A stretch of 5,721 bases of DNA from Verrucomicrobiota bacterium (lineage in GTDB: Bacteria; Chlamydiota; Chlamydiia; Chlamydiales; Rhabdochlamydiaceae), in the NCBI GenBank assembly GCA_903970455.1, contig CAJCIW010000068.1:1-5721 (forward strand). Direction: 5' to 3'. The position numbers and the translations under genes were made by a program. The notes beneath the pieces are model-generated. The model had not been told where the DNA came from. It searched no databases and saw nothing but the letters and a program-made list of their open reading frames with translations. Below, one piece after another: positions 5,693-5,721 of the stretch (position 1 is its first letter; each line of letters opens with the position of its first letter).

Positions 5693-5721
5693 ATGAGACC
5701 AAAGCCGATTCTCCAAGACCA
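5693..5721 (+). CDS. Possible first codons of a further gene, cut by window edge
   Basis: An ATG at 5693 opens a frame (MRPKPILQD) that runs off the window. It sits about 22 bases after the transcript start predicted from TATAAT at 5659, with a GGGA about ten bases upstream as a possible ribosome site. A rival ATG at 5677 (MGKKPYETKADSPRP) is also open to the edge but would leave only about six bases of leader. Nine to fifteen codons are too few to name a product, and the transcript could also be an RNA gene. Confidence 0.25.

Noticed and set aside
1..5721. CRISPR arrays, insertion sequences, tRNA or rRNA genes.
   Set aside because: No regularly spaced repeats, transposase-like frames, terminal inverted repeats with target duplications, or tRNA/rRNA-like segments were seen on reading.

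Overview
The window looks like a chromosomal piece of a Chlamydiae bacterium, most likely one of the environmental (Parachlamydiales-type) lineages rather than the genus Chlamydia. The evidence is a type III secretion (T3SS) gene order sctJ - sctK-position gene - sctL - sctR - sctS - sctT that matches the chlamydial CT559-CT564 block from memory, the absence of sctU directly after sctT (in Chlamydia sctU sits with sctV elsewhere), and a following MOMP-like porin of the kind that is expanded in amoeba-associated chlamydiae. No search could be run, so the genus is not assigned.

Layout. 1-629: 3' two thirds or so of sctJ, the inner-membrane ring lipoprotein, cut by the window edge. 636-1505: an all-alpha-looking cytosolic protein in the position of sctK (flagellar counterpart position: fliG), not recognised by sequence. 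1502-2128: sctL, the ATPase stator, joined to the previous gene by an ATGA overlap. 2129-2269: a 141-base non-coding gap with a weak promoter candidate and an imperfect inverted repeat. 2270-4203: sctR, sctS and sctT, tightly packed, forming the export-gate core in the inner membrane. 4204-4288: a promoter candidate and leader. 4289-5434: an outer-membrane beta-barrel protein of the chlamydial MOMP-like / Legionella-type OMP class, transcribed as its own unit and closed by a strong hairpin terminator at 5447-5476. 5477-5721: AT-rich non-coding DNA carrying a perfect 17-base palindrome, a 13-base-pair inverted repeat, a consensus TATAAT box and possibly the first codons of another gene.

How the genes work together. 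SctJ builds the inner-membrane ring; SctR, SctS and SctT assemble inside it as the export gate; SctL links the (unseen) ATPase SctN to the cytosolic sorting platform, in which SctK normally joins the platform to the ring. The porin is not part of the injectisome, but it is a surface protein of the same cell and its gene has its own signals. All genes lie on the + strand.

Nothing here amounts to a wholly new system. The points most worth following are the identity of the sctK-position protein, a 17-base inverted-repeat core found in two intergenic regions, and the cysteine-poor porin next to the secretion genes.
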